Source: Alistipes sp. UBA934 (GTDB taxonomy: Bacteria; Bacteroidota; Bacteroidia; Bacteroidales; Rikenellaceae). Taken from it: a stretch of 64,000 nt of DNA. The DNA is taken from assembly GCA_002293535.1 (NCBI GenBank), contig DBDK01000005.1:4727-68726 (forward strand), in the 5' to 3' direction. Positions 52,673 to 61,675 of the stretch are shown here, one piece after another. Position numbers and translations under genes: made by a program. Each line of letters starts with the position of its first letter. Positions within the stretch are counted from its first letter, which is position 1. Below the pieces are notes generated by a model. That model was not told the DNA's origin and searched no databases. It saw only the letters and a program-made list of their open reading frames with translations.

Positions 52673-54106
52673 TTAATCAGTGAAAACCATCTCCCTAATT
52701 ATCTCAGACACAGATGGATGAGGGAAGATAATATGTTTGAAGGCGTCTACCGTCAGGCCTTGTTCTATGGCCAGGCAGGCGCCCCAAATAATTTCACTCG
52801 CAGGGTTGCCAATCAGGTGAATGCCAATGACTTGCCCGGAAGAGAGGGCATTTGAGGTGGCGGAGGAAGTTGCAACGACAATTTTGCATAGTCCTTCGCC
52901 GCTTTCGTTTTCGGCAACGAAGCGACCAGAATAAGACATCGGTAGGCGCAATTCTTTGACCCTCAGGCCTTTTGCACGCGCGGATTCAGTTGTCAAACCT
53001 ACCGAAGCAATCTCCGGGTTAGTGTAAACCACGCCGGGAATGGCGGCATAATTCATTGTATCGACAGGCTCCGGATTTCCTGCAAGCGTACTAACTATGT
53101 TATTCACAGCCACTTCGGCTTCGCGCGAAGCGGTGTGGGCCAACATCGAAAAGCCCGTCACATCGCCTGCAGCATAAACACCCGGAACGTTGGTCTGCAT
53201 CTTCTCATCCACTTTAATGCCACCGCGCTCGTCGAGTTCAATTTCCAGTGTCTCAAGACCATAACCGCTCGTAACAGGGCGGCGTCCGACACTCATAAGT
53301 ATTTTTTCGCCTGAAATTTTGTGTTCAGCGCCCTCCGAGTCTGTAAAAAACACATCGGCGGAGAGTTCGGCAGGATTTGTTTCGATGTGCGTGACTCGAC
53401 TCGACAAATGGAATGCGACGCCTTTTTTAGCGTAAATTTCTCGAAGCATTTCACTGATTTCCTGATCATTAACCCCAAGTATCTCATCCATTTGTTCAAT
53501 TACTGTAACTTCCGTTCCAAGCGAATTGAACAGGCTCGCGAACTCCATTCCTATGACTCCACCACCGATGATCACAAGGGACGCGGGGCGCTCCTTGAGC
53601 TGGAGGATCTCGCGGTTAGTGAGGAGAATATTGGAAGATTGAGCTTCGTGCGCACCTGATATTGGAGGAGTAAATGCCTGTGCACCAGTGCAAATAAGCA
53701 AGTTATTTGAAGTATAAGTTGAAGCAGAACACTCTGTTTGGAAGCCGGAAGGCGAATGACCTACAATAACAGCCTCACCCTTAACGACTTCCACATCGTG
53801 AAGCTTCATTTTGACACCGGCAACCAGCTTGCGGACTACCTTATTTTTGCGCATAACCATCTTCGCGTAGTCGAACGAAACACCGGAACACGAAACTCCA
53901 TATTTATCGGCGTGAAGTGCATTGTCGTACGTTTTTGCGCTATATAACAGCGTTTTAGTGGGGATACAACCTTCGTTCAGACAAACTCCGCCCAACTCTT
54001 GTTTTTCGAATAACACCACCTTAAGCCCCTGTGCTACAGCACGTTCTGCTGCAACATATCCAGCCGGGCCGCCGCCGATGATCCCAAGGTCGAAATTGTT
54101 TGTCAT
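52673..54106 (-). CDS. lpdA: Dihydrolipoyl dehydrogenase
   Basis: A 477-residue flavoprotein disulfide reductase: FAD motif IIGGGPAGYVAAERAVAQG, redox-active pair GGVCLNEGCIPTKTLL, NAD motif VIIGGGVIGMEFASLFNSLG, VYAAGDVTGFSMLAHTA, and the His-Glu end HPSVSEIIREM. It is the E3 component of 2-oxoacid dehydrogenase or glycine cleavage complexes; no E1 or E2 genes are near. It overlaps rpiB by 4 nt. Confidence 0.94.
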   Translation of the reverse strand: MTNNFDLGIIGGGPAGYVAAERAVAQGLKVVLFEKQELGGVCLNEGCIPTKTLLYSAKTYDNALHADKYGVSCSGVSFDYAKMVMRKNKVVRKLVAGVKMKLHDVEVVKGEAVIVGHSPSGFQTECSASTYTSNNLLICTGAQAFTPPISGAHEAQSSNILLTNREILQLKERPASLVIIGGGVIGMEFASLFNSLGTEVTVIEQMDEILGVNDQEISEMLREIYAKKGVAFHLSSRVTHIETNPAELSADVFFTDSEGAEHKISGEKILMSVGRRPVTSGYGLETLEIELDERGGIKVDEKMQTNVPGVYAAGDVTGFSMLAHTASREAEVAVNNIVSTLAGNPEPVDTMNYAAIPGVVYTNPEIASVGLTTESARAKGLRVKELRLPMSYSGRFVAENESGEGLCKIVVATSSATSNALSSGQVIGIHLIGNPASEIIWGACLAIEQGLTVDAFKHIIFPHPSVSEIIREMVFTD

Positions 54107-54537
54107 AGCAGTTCTATTTTTTTAATCCGGCGTTCGTGACGACCGCCCTCGAATTCGGTCGTAAGGAACAGTTCGACACAATGACGAGCCGTGTCATTAT
54201 CCATATAACGGCTTGGTAGACAGAGCACATTGGCATCGTTATGGCGACGGCAAAGCTCGGCGATTTCAGGCATCCAACAAAGCGCGCCGCGAACTCCGGC
54301 GTGCCTATTGACCACAATGCTGATGCCAATGCCAGAACCGCACACTGAAATTCCGCGGGAAAATTCGCCTCGACCCACCGCCTCGCCCAGTGGATGCCCC
54401 ACGTCGGGATAATCACACGCCTCCTCCGAGTAACATCCAAAGTCGAAAACTTCGTATCCGAGCGATTCCAAATAACCCACGAGGTACTCTTTCATTTCAT
54501 AGCCGGCGTGATCGGCGGCAATTGCTATTTTTCTCAT
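54103..54537 (-). CDS. rpiB: Ribose-5-phosphate isomerase B
   Basis: A 144-residue LacAB/RpiB protein: IAIAADHAGYEMKEYLVGYL, DFGCYSEEACDYPDVGHPL, the active-site Cys in GISVCGSGIGISIVVNRHAG, and NDANVLCLPSRYM. It interconverts ribose-5-P and ribulose-5-P. It lies 6 nt after the alpha/beta hydrolase gene and overlaps lpdA, so the three form an operon. Confidence 0.95.
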   Translation of the reverse strand: MRKIAIAADHAGYEMKEYLVGYLESLGYEVFDFGCYSEEACDYPDVGHPLGEAVGRGEFSRGISVCGSGIGISIVVNRHAGVRGALCWMPEIAELCRRHNDANVLCLPSRYMDNDTARHCVELFLTTEFEGGRHERRIKKIELL

Positions 54538-54543
54538 AATAAA

Positions 54544-55344
54544 TTAATTATCGTCAATAAATTCAAGTATTGCTTCACCTGCAGAGCGGGGTTCTTCTAC
54601 GAGTCCGTTATGCCCCGAATGTTCGAGCCACACAACACGTGCCTGCGGATGGCGGGCGATCATTGCCTCGGCCACCTCAGGAGTGATATATTCGTCGTGG
54701 CGACCTAAGATAAACAACTGAGGGACAGGCAACGCTCGCAACATTTCGTTCTGATCGGAACGGATTTCCATACCTCGAAGTAGAGCCGTAATTCCCTCAT
54801 CCTCAGTAAGCATTACAAGTTCGGAAAGATCCTCGATCTCATCGGCAAACCGTCTGCGATTCTCCGGTGCAAATCCCTTACCAGGCGATGTATGCGACAA
54901 AAGTTCCTTTTTTCCGCTCTCTACAAGGGCAATTTCGCGTTCACGGTCTGCTCGTTTTTCGGGTGAGTCGGCATTGGGAGTCGAAGAAAAAAGCACCAGC
55001 CCGGAAAGCACTTCGGGATGCTTCGCAGCCAATGCCAATGCAACATACCCGCCCATCGAATGACCTACAACACAGCATTTAGAAACATTCAACTCAACTA
55101 ATGCTTGACATACTACGTCAGCCAAAAATTCCATCGAATGGACTGGTCCGCAAATCTGAGAAATACCGTGACCAGGCAAATCGGGAGCAATAATACGAAC
55201 CCCACCGGAGGCCAACACAGGCAACATTTCGTCCCAAACATCGAGGTTTTCAAGATAGCCGTGAAGCAACACGACTGTTCGATCGCCCGCGAAGGTGTCT
55301 GAAATGCGAATTGCGCAGTCGCCGGCGACTATGAATTTTTCCAT
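54544..55344 (-). CDS. Alpha/beta-fold hydrolase
   Basis: A 266-residue cytosolic alpha/beta hydrolase with the oxyanion region VVLLHGYLENLDVWDEML, IAPDLPGHGIS, nucleophile Ser in VVGHSMGGYVALALA near residue 96, the acid in FILGRHDEYI and the His in SGHNGLVEEP. The substrate cannot be told; such genes range from esterases to haloperoxidase-like enzymes. It is the first gene of the hydrolase-rpiB-lpdA operon and divergent from tamL, with TATATTTG 4 nt before its ATG. Confidence 0.87.
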   Translation of the reverse strand: MEKFIVAGDCAIRISDTFAGDRTVVLLHGYLENLDVWDEMLPVLASGGVRIIAPDLPGHGISQICGPVHSMEFLADVVCQALVELNVSKCCVVGHSMGGYVALALAAKHPEVLSGLVLFSSTPNADSPEKRADREREIALVESGKKELLSHTSPGKGFAPENRRRFADEIEDLSELVMLTEDEGITALLRGMEIRSDQNEMLRALPVPQLFILGRHDEYITPEVAEAMIARHPQARVVWLEHSGHNGLVEEPRSAGEAILEFIDDN

Positions 55345-55348
55345 TCGA

Positions 55349-55356
55349 CAAATATA
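55349..55356 (-). promoter_or_regulatory. -7 box TATATTTG of the hydrolase operon
   Basis: An exact TAnnTTTG match on the minus strand, 4 nt before the ATG at 55344. Confidence 0.6.
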
Positions 55357-55367
55357 TGAAATTTTAC

Positions 55368-55375
55368 TAATTTTG
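55368..55375 (+). promoter_or_regulatory. -7 box TAATTTTG of tamL
   Basis: An exact TAnnTTTG match 6 nt before the ATG at 55382. The divergent gap to the hydrolase gene is only 37 bp. Confidence 0.6.
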
Positions 55376-55381
55376 TGGGCA

Positions 55382-57646
55382 ATGAGAGCAAAAATTGCAA
55401 TAATCCTGCTGGCAGCAGCGTGCGCTTCGTGCAGTGTGACAAAACACCTTCCGGAGGGACGTTATATTCTGAAACACAATAATATAGAGGTCGATAAAGG
55501 CGCTCCGAAAAAAGAGCGTATCTCGGCCGGAACACTGGACAGATACATTGCACAGTCGCCAAATCGCCACTTTCTGGGAACGAACCTCTACGCAGGACTC
55601 TATGCGAGCGCCGATCCTGACAAAAATAATGGCTGGAATCGGTTTTTGCGCGGTTTAGGCGAGGAACCTGTGGTGTGGAGTCCGGAAGCAACCCGGCGAT
55701 CCGAGGAATACATTGAGACATATATATATTCGCGCGGATTTTTTCAGGGACAGATCGATACGCGAGTCGATACTGTACGAGGTAAAAAAGTGAAAGTCAA
55801 TTACTTGATCCATCAGGGAAGACCTTGGCGAATCGGGCAAATATCATACACTTTTCGCGACACCCTGCTACGAACACAGGTTTTGGCGGATAGCGCAGCG
55901 ACCCTGCTTAGATCAGGTAACATATTTGATATCAATGAGTTGGATGCCGAACGTGCCCGAATTGCGACAACACTCAAAGATCGCGGATATTGGGATTTCA
56001 ATGTCGGTCACGTTACCTATGTTGCGGATTCGACAGCGGGCGATCACCTTGTAAATCTTGAACTTATCGTTCGTAGGCAGTTGGTCGGATATGGCGAAGA
56101 TGGCTCGCCGGAGTATGAAAATCATCGAATTTATACTCTGGGAAAAATTCGTGTGAGGCCGGACTATAATCCTATGAATGAAGGCATTATGCGATTAGAT
56201 ACTCTTCACGAACGCGGACTTGAAATCGTATATGAAGGAGGACACCCGAATGTGCGACCGCGGGTATTGCAACGCGCTATCAGGCTACACAGTGATTCGC
56301 TTTATTCGGCCAGGGCAGTGAGTAGAACCTCGGCCGAATTGATGCGTCTGGGGGCTTTTCGCAACATTAACGTGCTATTGAATCCAAGAGATAACGACCT
56401 GCTGGATTGCGAGATACGTCTGTCACCCGGTTTGCGACAGAGTTTTGGCGTGGATCTGGAAGGAAGCACCACGTCCAGTTTCTATGGGCTGCGGGCGACG
56501 CTCGGCTACCAAAATCGCAACGCTTTCAGGGGAGCCGAACAATTCGACGCGTCGCTCACGGCAGGATTCGAGTTCCTGAAATCGAGCACCCGAAAACTTT
56601 CTTATGAACTGGGGGGGAGTGTGTCGCTCACGTTTCCGAGGTTCGTTTCCTGGGAGGTAGATCGCTATAACAGAGCACGAAACCCACTCTCAACTCTAAC
56701 TTTATCAGCTAATTGGCAGGACAGAGTCTATTACTCGCGCGCACTTTTCGGGTTGAGTTGGGGTTACTCGTGGGGGGTGAGGAGATTCGAGAACTTCACA
56801 CTGCGGCCGGCGGATATTAACTTGGTGAGAATGGGCCACTTAGATCCTATTTTTAAGCAGCAGTTGAACAATCCCTATCTCGTGGCGAGTTACGACGACC
56901 AGCTGATTGCAGGGCTCTCGGCATCGTATGTGTTTAATAACCAGCCACGTAATCTTGAGGCTGGGGCAGTAGTTTTTCGTGCGAACATCGAAACTACGGG
57001 AAATTTGCTCAGCGGACTTGCTCATTTGTTGGGAAAACCCACCGAGACAGGGCATTACAACATTTTCGGCATCCAATTTTCGCAATACCTGAGAGGCGAC
57101 GTGAGCTTCAGCCAAAAAATCGTGCTGGGCGACCGTACTGCGCTGGCATACAGGCTACAAGGTGGTGCGATCTACTCCTATGGCAACTCATCGTCGCCAC
57201 CTTTCGACAAGCTCTTTTTTGCAGGTGGAGTGAACTCTATGAGAGGGTGGGCAGTACGCACGTTAGGGCCTGGTACTGTGGCATATGCGCGTCAGAATTA
57301 TCCGGCACAAATGGGCGATGTGAAATTGGAAGCGAATCTGGAATTTCGATTTCCCGTATTCCGATCGGTGAACGGAGCGTTGTTTTTCGACACTGGAAAT
57401 ATTTGGTTTATGCGCTCGAAACCAATGGAATACCCCGACGAAGCAGTGTTCCGATTGCGCAATTTCTATCGCCAATTGGGATTCGATGGCGGTGTGGGAG
57501 TGCGGGTCGATCTAAGGGTTGTGGTGCTACGGCTCGATTGGGGTATTCAGTTGCACGATCCGGGACGACCAGCGGGCGAACGCTGGATCCGCCATTTCCG
57601 ATGGGGAAACACTGCGCTAAACTTCGGGGTAGGTTATCCGTTCTAA
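55382..57646 (+). CDS. TamL-type BamA/TamA outer membrane lipoprotein
   Basis: A 754-residue protein with a lipoprotein signal (IIILLAAACASC-type, Cys near 17) followed by SVTKHLPEGRYILKHNNIEV, the opening typical of TamL, the Bacteroidota lipoprotein form of TamA. POTRA-like domains fill residues ~40-390 (KVKVNYLIHQGRPWRIGQI). A 16-strand barrel follows (LRATLGYQNRNAFRGAEQFD, NSMRGWAVRTLGPG, FRFPVFRSVNGALFFDTGNI, ending FRWGNTALNFGVGYPF). It likely assembles or inserts outer membrane proteins, probably with a TamB partner elsewhere. The start at 55382 gives the lipobox; the longer frame does not. Confidence 0.9.
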   Translation: MRAKIAIILLAAACASCSVTKHLPEGRYILKHNNIEVDKGAPKKERISAGTLDRYIAQSPNRHFLGTNLYAGLYASADPDKNNGWNRFLRGLGEEPVVWSPEATRRSEEYIETYIYSRGFFQGQIDTRVDTVRGKKVKVNYLIHQGRPWRIGQISYTFRDTLLRTQVLADSAATLLRSGNIFDINELDAERARIATTLKDRGYWDFNVGHVTYVADSTAGDHLVNLELIVRRQLVGYGEDGSPEYENHRIYTLGKIRVRPDYNPMNEGIMRLDTLHERGLEIVYEGGHPNVRPRVLQRAIRLHSDSLYSARAVSRTSAELMRLGAFRNINVLLNPRDNDLLDCEIRLSPGLRQSFGVDLEGSTTSSFYGLRATLGYQNRNAFRGAEQFDASLTAGFEFLKSSTRKLSYELGGSVSLTFPRFVSWEVDRYNRARNPLSTLTLSANWQDRVYYSRALFGLSWGYSWGVRRFENFTLRPADINLVRMGHLDPIFKQQLNNPYLVASYDDQLIAGLSASYVFNNQPRNLEAGAVVFRANIETTGNLLSGLAHLLGKPTETGHYNIFGIQFSQYLRGDVSFSQKIVLGDRTALAYRLQGGAIYSYGNSSSPPFDKLFFAGGVNSMRGWAVRTLGPGTVAYARQNYPAQMGDVKLEANLEFRFPVFRSVNGALFFDTGNIWFMRSKPMEYPDEAVFRLRNFYRQLGFDGGVGVRVDLRVVVLRLDWGIQLHDPGRPAGERWIRHFRWGNTALNFGVGYPF

Positions 57647-58288
57647 TAACTCGTAGCTGACTTGGGTAAAATCGTTGATCGTCAGCGCAACACCAGGTGT
57701 CAGCTCAAGTTTTTGTCGAGGTTGAGAAGTGGCTAAAGCGACTACTTTAATACCTGCACCGTGGGCCGCCTGAACGCCGGCTACAGCATCCTCGAAAACC
57801 AAACACTCAGACGCAGGAAGGCCCAATTCTCTGAGAGCCAAAAGGTAAATTTCGGGATCGGGCTTGGTGCGCGTGACCATATCGGCATTGACGATCGCAT
57901 CGAAATAGTGGCGAATATCCAGCCCGTCGAACACAAAATCCATATTCGCCTGACAGGCCGACGTACCAACGGCAATAAGGACTCCGTGCTCCTTAAGATC
58001 ATCCAAAAAAGGGATAAGTCCTTTTGCAGCAGCAAGATGCGGAGCGTACATCTCGCGATAAATAGCCTCCTTTTCGGCACCCAATCCATCCCAGCCGACA
58101 CGCCGGACGACTTCGGCAGGAAAAAGCGCACTAAAAATTTCGCGATTACCCTGACCGGACATACTGAGAACCCTGTCTGTTTCTACATCGACACCATAAC
58201 GACGCGAAATCTCAGCGAAAGCCGCCATATGCACCGTCATATTATCGACCAACACACCATCCATATCGAAAATCGCTCCTTTGAACAT
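57617..58288 (-). CDS. HAD-family phosphatase/phosphomutase-like protein
   Basis: A 223-residue HAD-superfamily protein with motif I FDMDGVLVDNMTVHMAAFAE, motif II VGTSACQANMDF and motif III/IV CLVFEDAVAGVQAAHGAG. The cap and sequence style fit the beta-phosphoglucomutase/phosphoglycolate phosphatase subfamily. The substrate is uncertain. Its last 30 nt overlap the 3' end of tamL in the opposite direction. TATCTTTG lies 24 nt before the ATG. Confidence 0.88.
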   Translation of the reverse strand: MFKGAIFDMDGVLVDNMTVHMAAFAEISRRYGVDVETDRVLSMSGQGNREIFSALFPAEVVRRVGWDGLGAEKEAIYREMYAPHLAAAKGLIPFLDDLKEHGVLIAVGTSACQANMDFVFDGLDIRHYFDAIVNADMVTRTKPDPEIYLLALRELGLPASECLVFEDAVAGVQAAHGAGIKVVALATSQPRQKLELTPGVALTINDFTQVSYELLERITYPEV

Positions 58289-58312
58289 AACTTTTCGGAT
58301 TAAAATTTAGCG

Positions 58313-58320
58313 CAAAGATA
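58313..58320 (-). promoter_or_regulatory. -7 box TATCTTTG of the HAD gene
   Basis: An exact TAnnTTTG match on the minus strand, 24 nt before the ATG at 58288. Confidence 0.6.
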
Positions 58321-58343
58321 GCCTATTTTTCGAGAAAAATCCA

Positions 58344-58351
58344 TACCTTTG
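58344..58351 (+). promoter_or_regulatory. -7 box TACCTTTG of the GIN gene
   Basis: An exact TAnnTTTG match 16 nt before the ATG at 58368. It probably also serves ribF, guaB and the thioesterase gene. Confidence 0.6.
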
Positions 58352-58367
58352 CATAGCCAAATACTAT

Positions 58368-59165
58368 ATGAAAACTATGAAAAATTTGATTTTTGGAGTG
58401 GCTATGGTAATGCTTACCTCCTCCTGCAGCGGCTTTGCAAACACATTTGAAGTGAAAGGTAACGGAAAAACCGCCCGCGGCGCTTTCGATATTTCGCTGA
58501 ACTACAACTCTATTTCGGTCGATCGAGGCATCAGGGTCGAGTTGATCGAGTCTTCAAAAGGCGAGGGCTTTATTACCGCCGACGAAAAAGTGCTCGGTCA
58601 CGTCTCGATCGTCGAGGAAAATGGCCAGGTGAGAGTGAGCTACAGACCGCATAACATCGTGGTGAGGACCAAGATCGAGACCGTCGTCACGATACCTATC
58701 AGCAATAATCTCAGCTACTTAGAGGCCTCTTCGGCTGGCTCGATAAAGAGTGACCACCATCTCGTATGTGAAAATTTGACGCTGGATGGCTCCTCGGCTG
58801 CGCATTTTGACCTTGATGTGGAAGCGAGCAAACTGAACGTCGAACTGGATAGCGCTGCCGGAGCACGAATTGCTGCCAAGGCCAACCGCATCGACGTTGA
58901 GACAGACAGTGCCTCGAAATGCCAAATGAGCGGAACCACCAACTACCTTGATATTGAGACAGATAGTGCTGCTAAATTTGCTGGTTTTGAGTTGATCAGC
59001 CGCGAAGCAGTGGTCGATGCATCGAGTGCCGGAGGTGTTGAAATAAACGTGACCAAAGAACTCACAGTGGATGTATCGAGCGGAGCTTCAGTGCGTTACA
59101 AAGGTTCGCCAAGCCGCATCCATCAGGATGTTTCCAGTGGCGGATCGCTTCGCAGCGTCGATTAA
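58368..59165 (+). CDS. GIN-domain (DUF2807) lipoprotein
   Basis: A 265-residue lipoprotein (MVMLTSSCSG) with a DUF2807/GIN domain: ISLNYNSISVDRGIRVELIE, ADEKVLGHVSIVEENGQVRV, then a run of short beta repeats (ASSAGSIKS, GSSAAHFDL, DSAAGARIAA, DSASKCQMS, DASSAGGVEI, DVSSGASVRY). The repeats suggest a small right-handed beta-helix. It is a putative auto-transporter-adhesin-head-like envelope protein of unknown role. ribF follows 20 nt downstream. Confidence 0.87.
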   Translation: MKTMKNLIFGVAMVMLTSSCSGFANTFEVKGNGKTARGAFDISLNYNSISVDRGIRVELIESSKGEGFITADEKVLGHVSIVEENGQVRVSYRPHNIVVRTKIETVVTIPISNNLSYLEASSAGSIKSDHHLVCENLTLDGSSAAHFDLDVEASKLNVELDSAAGARIAAKANRIDVETDSASKCQMSGTTNYLDIETDSAAKFAGFELISREAVVDASSAGGVEINVTKELTVDVSSGASVRYKGSPSRIHQDVSSGGSLRSVD

Positions 59166-59185
59166 AGTAAGGAGGGGCAAGGCCC

Positions 59186-59767
59186 GTGCGGGTTTTTAAC
59201 GATCTGAAGGCGCTGAAAGCGAAGGGAGCATTACCTCGATTTCGTGCGCCGGTGGTAACGGTGGGTTCGTTCGACGGAGTTCATCGCGGACATAAATATT
59301 TGCTTGAAATAACGCGCGCAAGAGCTTGTGAATCAGGCGAAGAAACTATTGTGGTAACCTTTACCGATCATCCGCGTCGGATACTTGAACCTAAAGATGA
59401 GTTGATGATACTCAACACGCTTGAAGAGAAGGCATTACTTATTGAAAAAGCAGGTATCGACAATCTCGTTGTACTGCCTTTCGAGCAGGTTCACGGGCTA
59501 TCGGCAGAAGAGTTTGTTCGCGATGTCTTGATTAAGCAGCTGGGAATGAGTGAGTTAGTGGTGGGATATAATCATCGTTTGGGGTGTGACAGGGCCGGTG
59601 CAGAAGATTTAAAGGCTTTGGGCGGAAAATATGGTTTTCACGTCCACGAAGCAGAGCGACTGGAGGGTGAGAACGGAGAAAAGATTAGTTCGACCGAAAT
59701 ACGTAGGGCAATAACGAACGGTCAGGTCGAGCACGCAGAGAAAATGTTGGGAAGACGATTAAAATAA
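59186..59767 (+). CDS. ribF: FAD synthetase domain only (short RibF)
   Basis: A 193-residue protein matching the N-terminal FMN adenylyltransferase half of RibF: VVTVGSFDGVHRGHKYLLEI, VTFTDHPRRIL, LNTLEEKALLIEKAGIDNLV and KISSTEIRRAITNGQVEHAEKMLGR (cited in part). The C-terminal riboflavin kinase domain (normal total ~310) is absent, and guaB starts 5 nt after the stop, so it is a clean domain loss, not a visible frameshift. It should make FAD from FMN only. It starts with GTG and has a strong AAGGAGG upstream (59169-59175). Confidence 0.88.
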   Translation: MRVFNDLKALKAKGALPRFRAPVVTVGSFDGVHRGHKYLLEITRARACESGEETIVVTFTDHPRRILEPKDELMILNTLEEKALLIEKAGIDNLVVLPFEQVHGLSAEEFVRDVLIKQLGMSELVVGYNHRLGCDRAGAEDLKALGGKYGFHVHEAERLEGENGEKISSTEIRRAITNGQVEHAEKMLGRRLK

Positions 59768-59772
59768 AAAAT

Positions 59773-61239
59773 ATGTTTAGTGAAAAAGTTGTAACAGAGG
59801 GACTTACGTTCGATGATGTGTTACTCGTGCCGGCCTATTCGGAGGTTGTTGGCAGGGATGTGAGTATCGCGTCGCGTTTCACGCGAAACATTCCGATAAG
59901 CACCCCGATAGCATCTGCGGCGATGGATACCGTCACCGAGGCGCGCCTTGCAATTGCAATTGCGCGCGAGGGTGGTATCGGAGTGATACACAAGAATATG
60001 AGCATTGCCGAACAGGCCGCCCAGGTGCGAAAAGTCAAGCGCGCGGACAGCGGAATGATCTACGACCCCATCACGATAACAAAGGAACAAACCGTGGGCG
60101 ACGCGTTGGCGTTGATGCACGAACATCGCATCGGCGGCATCCCGGTTATTACGCCCGACGGCACTTTAATTGGCATCGTTACAAACCGCGATCTGAGGTT
60201 TCAGACCGATATGGAGCGGCGGATCGAAGCCGTTATGACCTCCAAAAACCTTATCACTACGCAGGATCCAGACCTCGGAAAGGCGTCTAAGATCCTACTG
60301 GAAAATAAGATAGAAAAACTTCCAGTTGTCGATGCCGCGGGCAAACTCGTGGGCCTTTTGACCTATCGCGACATCACCAAACTAAAGGATAATCCGCACG
60401 CTTCGAAGGATGAAAAAGGGCGCCTGAGGGTGGCTGCCGGGGTGGGCGTCACGGCCGATACTTTGGATAGAGTGTCGGCGCTTGCTGATGCGCAAGTAGA
60501 TGTGGTTGTGATAGATACGGCACACGGGCACTCCCGAAATGTGGGTGAAATGGTGAAGTCCGTCAAAAAGGCACACCCCGAACTCGACGTCGTTGCGGGT
60601 AACATTGCCACGGCCGAGGCTGCCAAATTTTTGATCGCTGCAGGCGCCGACGGTGTAAAGGTCGGAATCGGCCCAGGATCGATATGTACCACGAGGGTAA
60701 TTGCCGGTATCGGTGTACCGCAACTCACTGCTATTTACGAAGTTGCGCGTGCCGCCAAGGGTAGTGGTGTGACGGTTATCGGAGATGGGGGGTTGCGTTA
60801 TTCGGGCGACATTGTGAAAGCTATGGCCGCCGGCGCCGACTGCGTGATGGCGGGCTCGATGTTCGCCGGCGTGGAGGAATCGCCCGGTGAAACCATAATT
60901 TACAACGGACGTAAGTTCAAGAGCTACAGAGGAATGGGCTCACTCGAAGCGATGCAACAAGGGTCGAAAGATCGCTATTTTCAGGGGCACGAAGACGATG
61001 TTCGCAAGCTTGTACCCGAAGGTATTGCTGCGCGCGTGCCATTCAAGGGGACACTTTCGGAGGTCATCTATCAGCTCGTGGGCGGCCTCAGGGCCGGAAT
61101 GGGCTATGTCGGTGCGCGCGATGTTGTAGCACTCAAGGAGGCTAAGTTCATCAGGATCACATCGTCAGGGGTCGCCGAAAGCCATCCTCACGACGTGGCG
61201 ATTACGCGCGAAGCACCCAACTATTCCCGCGGCGAATAA
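59773..61239 (+). CDS. guaB: IMP dehydrogenase
   Basis: A 488-residue IMPDH. It has TFDDVLLVPAYSEV at the start, two CBS domains (residues ~95-210), the NAD/IMP site VVIDTAHGHSRNV, the catalytic Cys loop GIGPGSICTTRVIAGIG near residue 304, the flap-region RYFQG, and ADGGLRYSGDIVKA-type motif (GDGGLRYSGDIVKAMAAGAD). It makes XMP, the first committed step to GMP. It follows ribF by 5 nt. Confidence 0.97.
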   Translation: MFSEKVVTEGLTFDDVLLVPAYSEVVGRDVSIASRFTRNIPISTPIASAAMDTVTEARLAIAIAREGGIGVIHKNMSIAEQAAQVRKVKRADSGMIYDPITITKEQTVGDALALMHEHRIGGIPVITPDGTLIGIVTNRDLRFQTDMERRIEAVMTSKNLITTQDPDLGKASKILLENKIEKLPVVDAAGKLVGLLTYRDITKLKDNPHASKDEKGRLRVAAGVGVTADTLDRVSALADAQVDVVVIDTAHGHSRNVGEMVKSVKKAHPELDVVAGNIATAEAAKFLIAAGADGVKVGIGPGSICTTRVIAGIGVPQLTAIYEVARAAKGSGVTVIGDGGLRYSGDIVKAMAAGADCVMAGSMFAGVEESPGETIIYNGRKFKSYRGMGSLEAMQQGSKDRYFQGHEDDVRKLVPEGIAARVPFKGTLSEVIYQLVGGLRAGMGYVGARDVVALKEAKFIRITSSGVAESHPHDVAITREAPNYSRGE

Positions 61240-61264
61240 GGCTTGGAACGCCGGCAGCGATTTT

Positions 61265-61672
61265 ATGTCATTGATTACCAAAGATATTCCGATCCGAGTT
61301 CGGTACAACGAGACCGACCAAATGGGCATTGTCCATCACTCAAACTATATTTTTTATTACGAGGTCGCGCGCACAGAGCTAATGCGCTCACTGGGAACAA
61401 GTTACAGGGAGATGGAGGAGAGAGGAGTGCTGCTCGTGGTGAGAGACGTGCGCTCACATTTCATAGCTCCGGCCTATTATGACGAGGTTTTGAACGTACG
61501 AGTATCGATCCGCGAAATTCCGACGGCTAAGGTTACGTTCGATTTCGAGATCTTTAATGAAAAAAGCCAACTCATTCACACTGGGGAAGTTACACTCGCG
61601 TCGGTAGATAAAACAACTCGCCGGCCCCGTCGTGCTCCAGAGTGGTTCGTCGAGTTACTGCGGCAAGGATAG
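61265..61672 (+). CDS. Hotdog-fold acyl-CoA thioesterase (YbgC-like)
   Basis: A 135-residue single hotdog protein with the 4-hydroxybenzoyl-CoA thioesterase signature IRVRYNETDQMGIVHHSNYI (catalytic acid in the TDQMG turn) and FYYEVARTELMRSLG. The C-terminal half holds beta strands such as VTFDFEIFNEKSQLIHTGEV. It hydrolyses a short-chain or phospholipid-pathway acyl-CoA; the substrate is not deducible. It lies 25 nt after guaB and converges with the FISUMP lipoprotein gene. Confidence 0.9.
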   Translation: MSLITKDIPIRVRYNETDQMGIVHHSNYIFYYEVARTELMRSLGTSYREMEERGVLLVVRDVRSHFIAPAYYDEVLNVRVSIREIPTAKVTFDFEIFNEKSQLIHTGEVTLASVDKTTRRPRRAPEWFVELLRQG

Positions 61673-61675
61673 GCG

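Noticed and set aside
58740..59160. Internal repeats of the GIN protein as a DNA repeat array or CRISPR
   Set aside because: The DNA is not repeated; only the protein pattern (D/S-S-A/G-A) recurs, as expected for a beta-helix. No CRISPR-like spaced repeats were found anywhere in the window.
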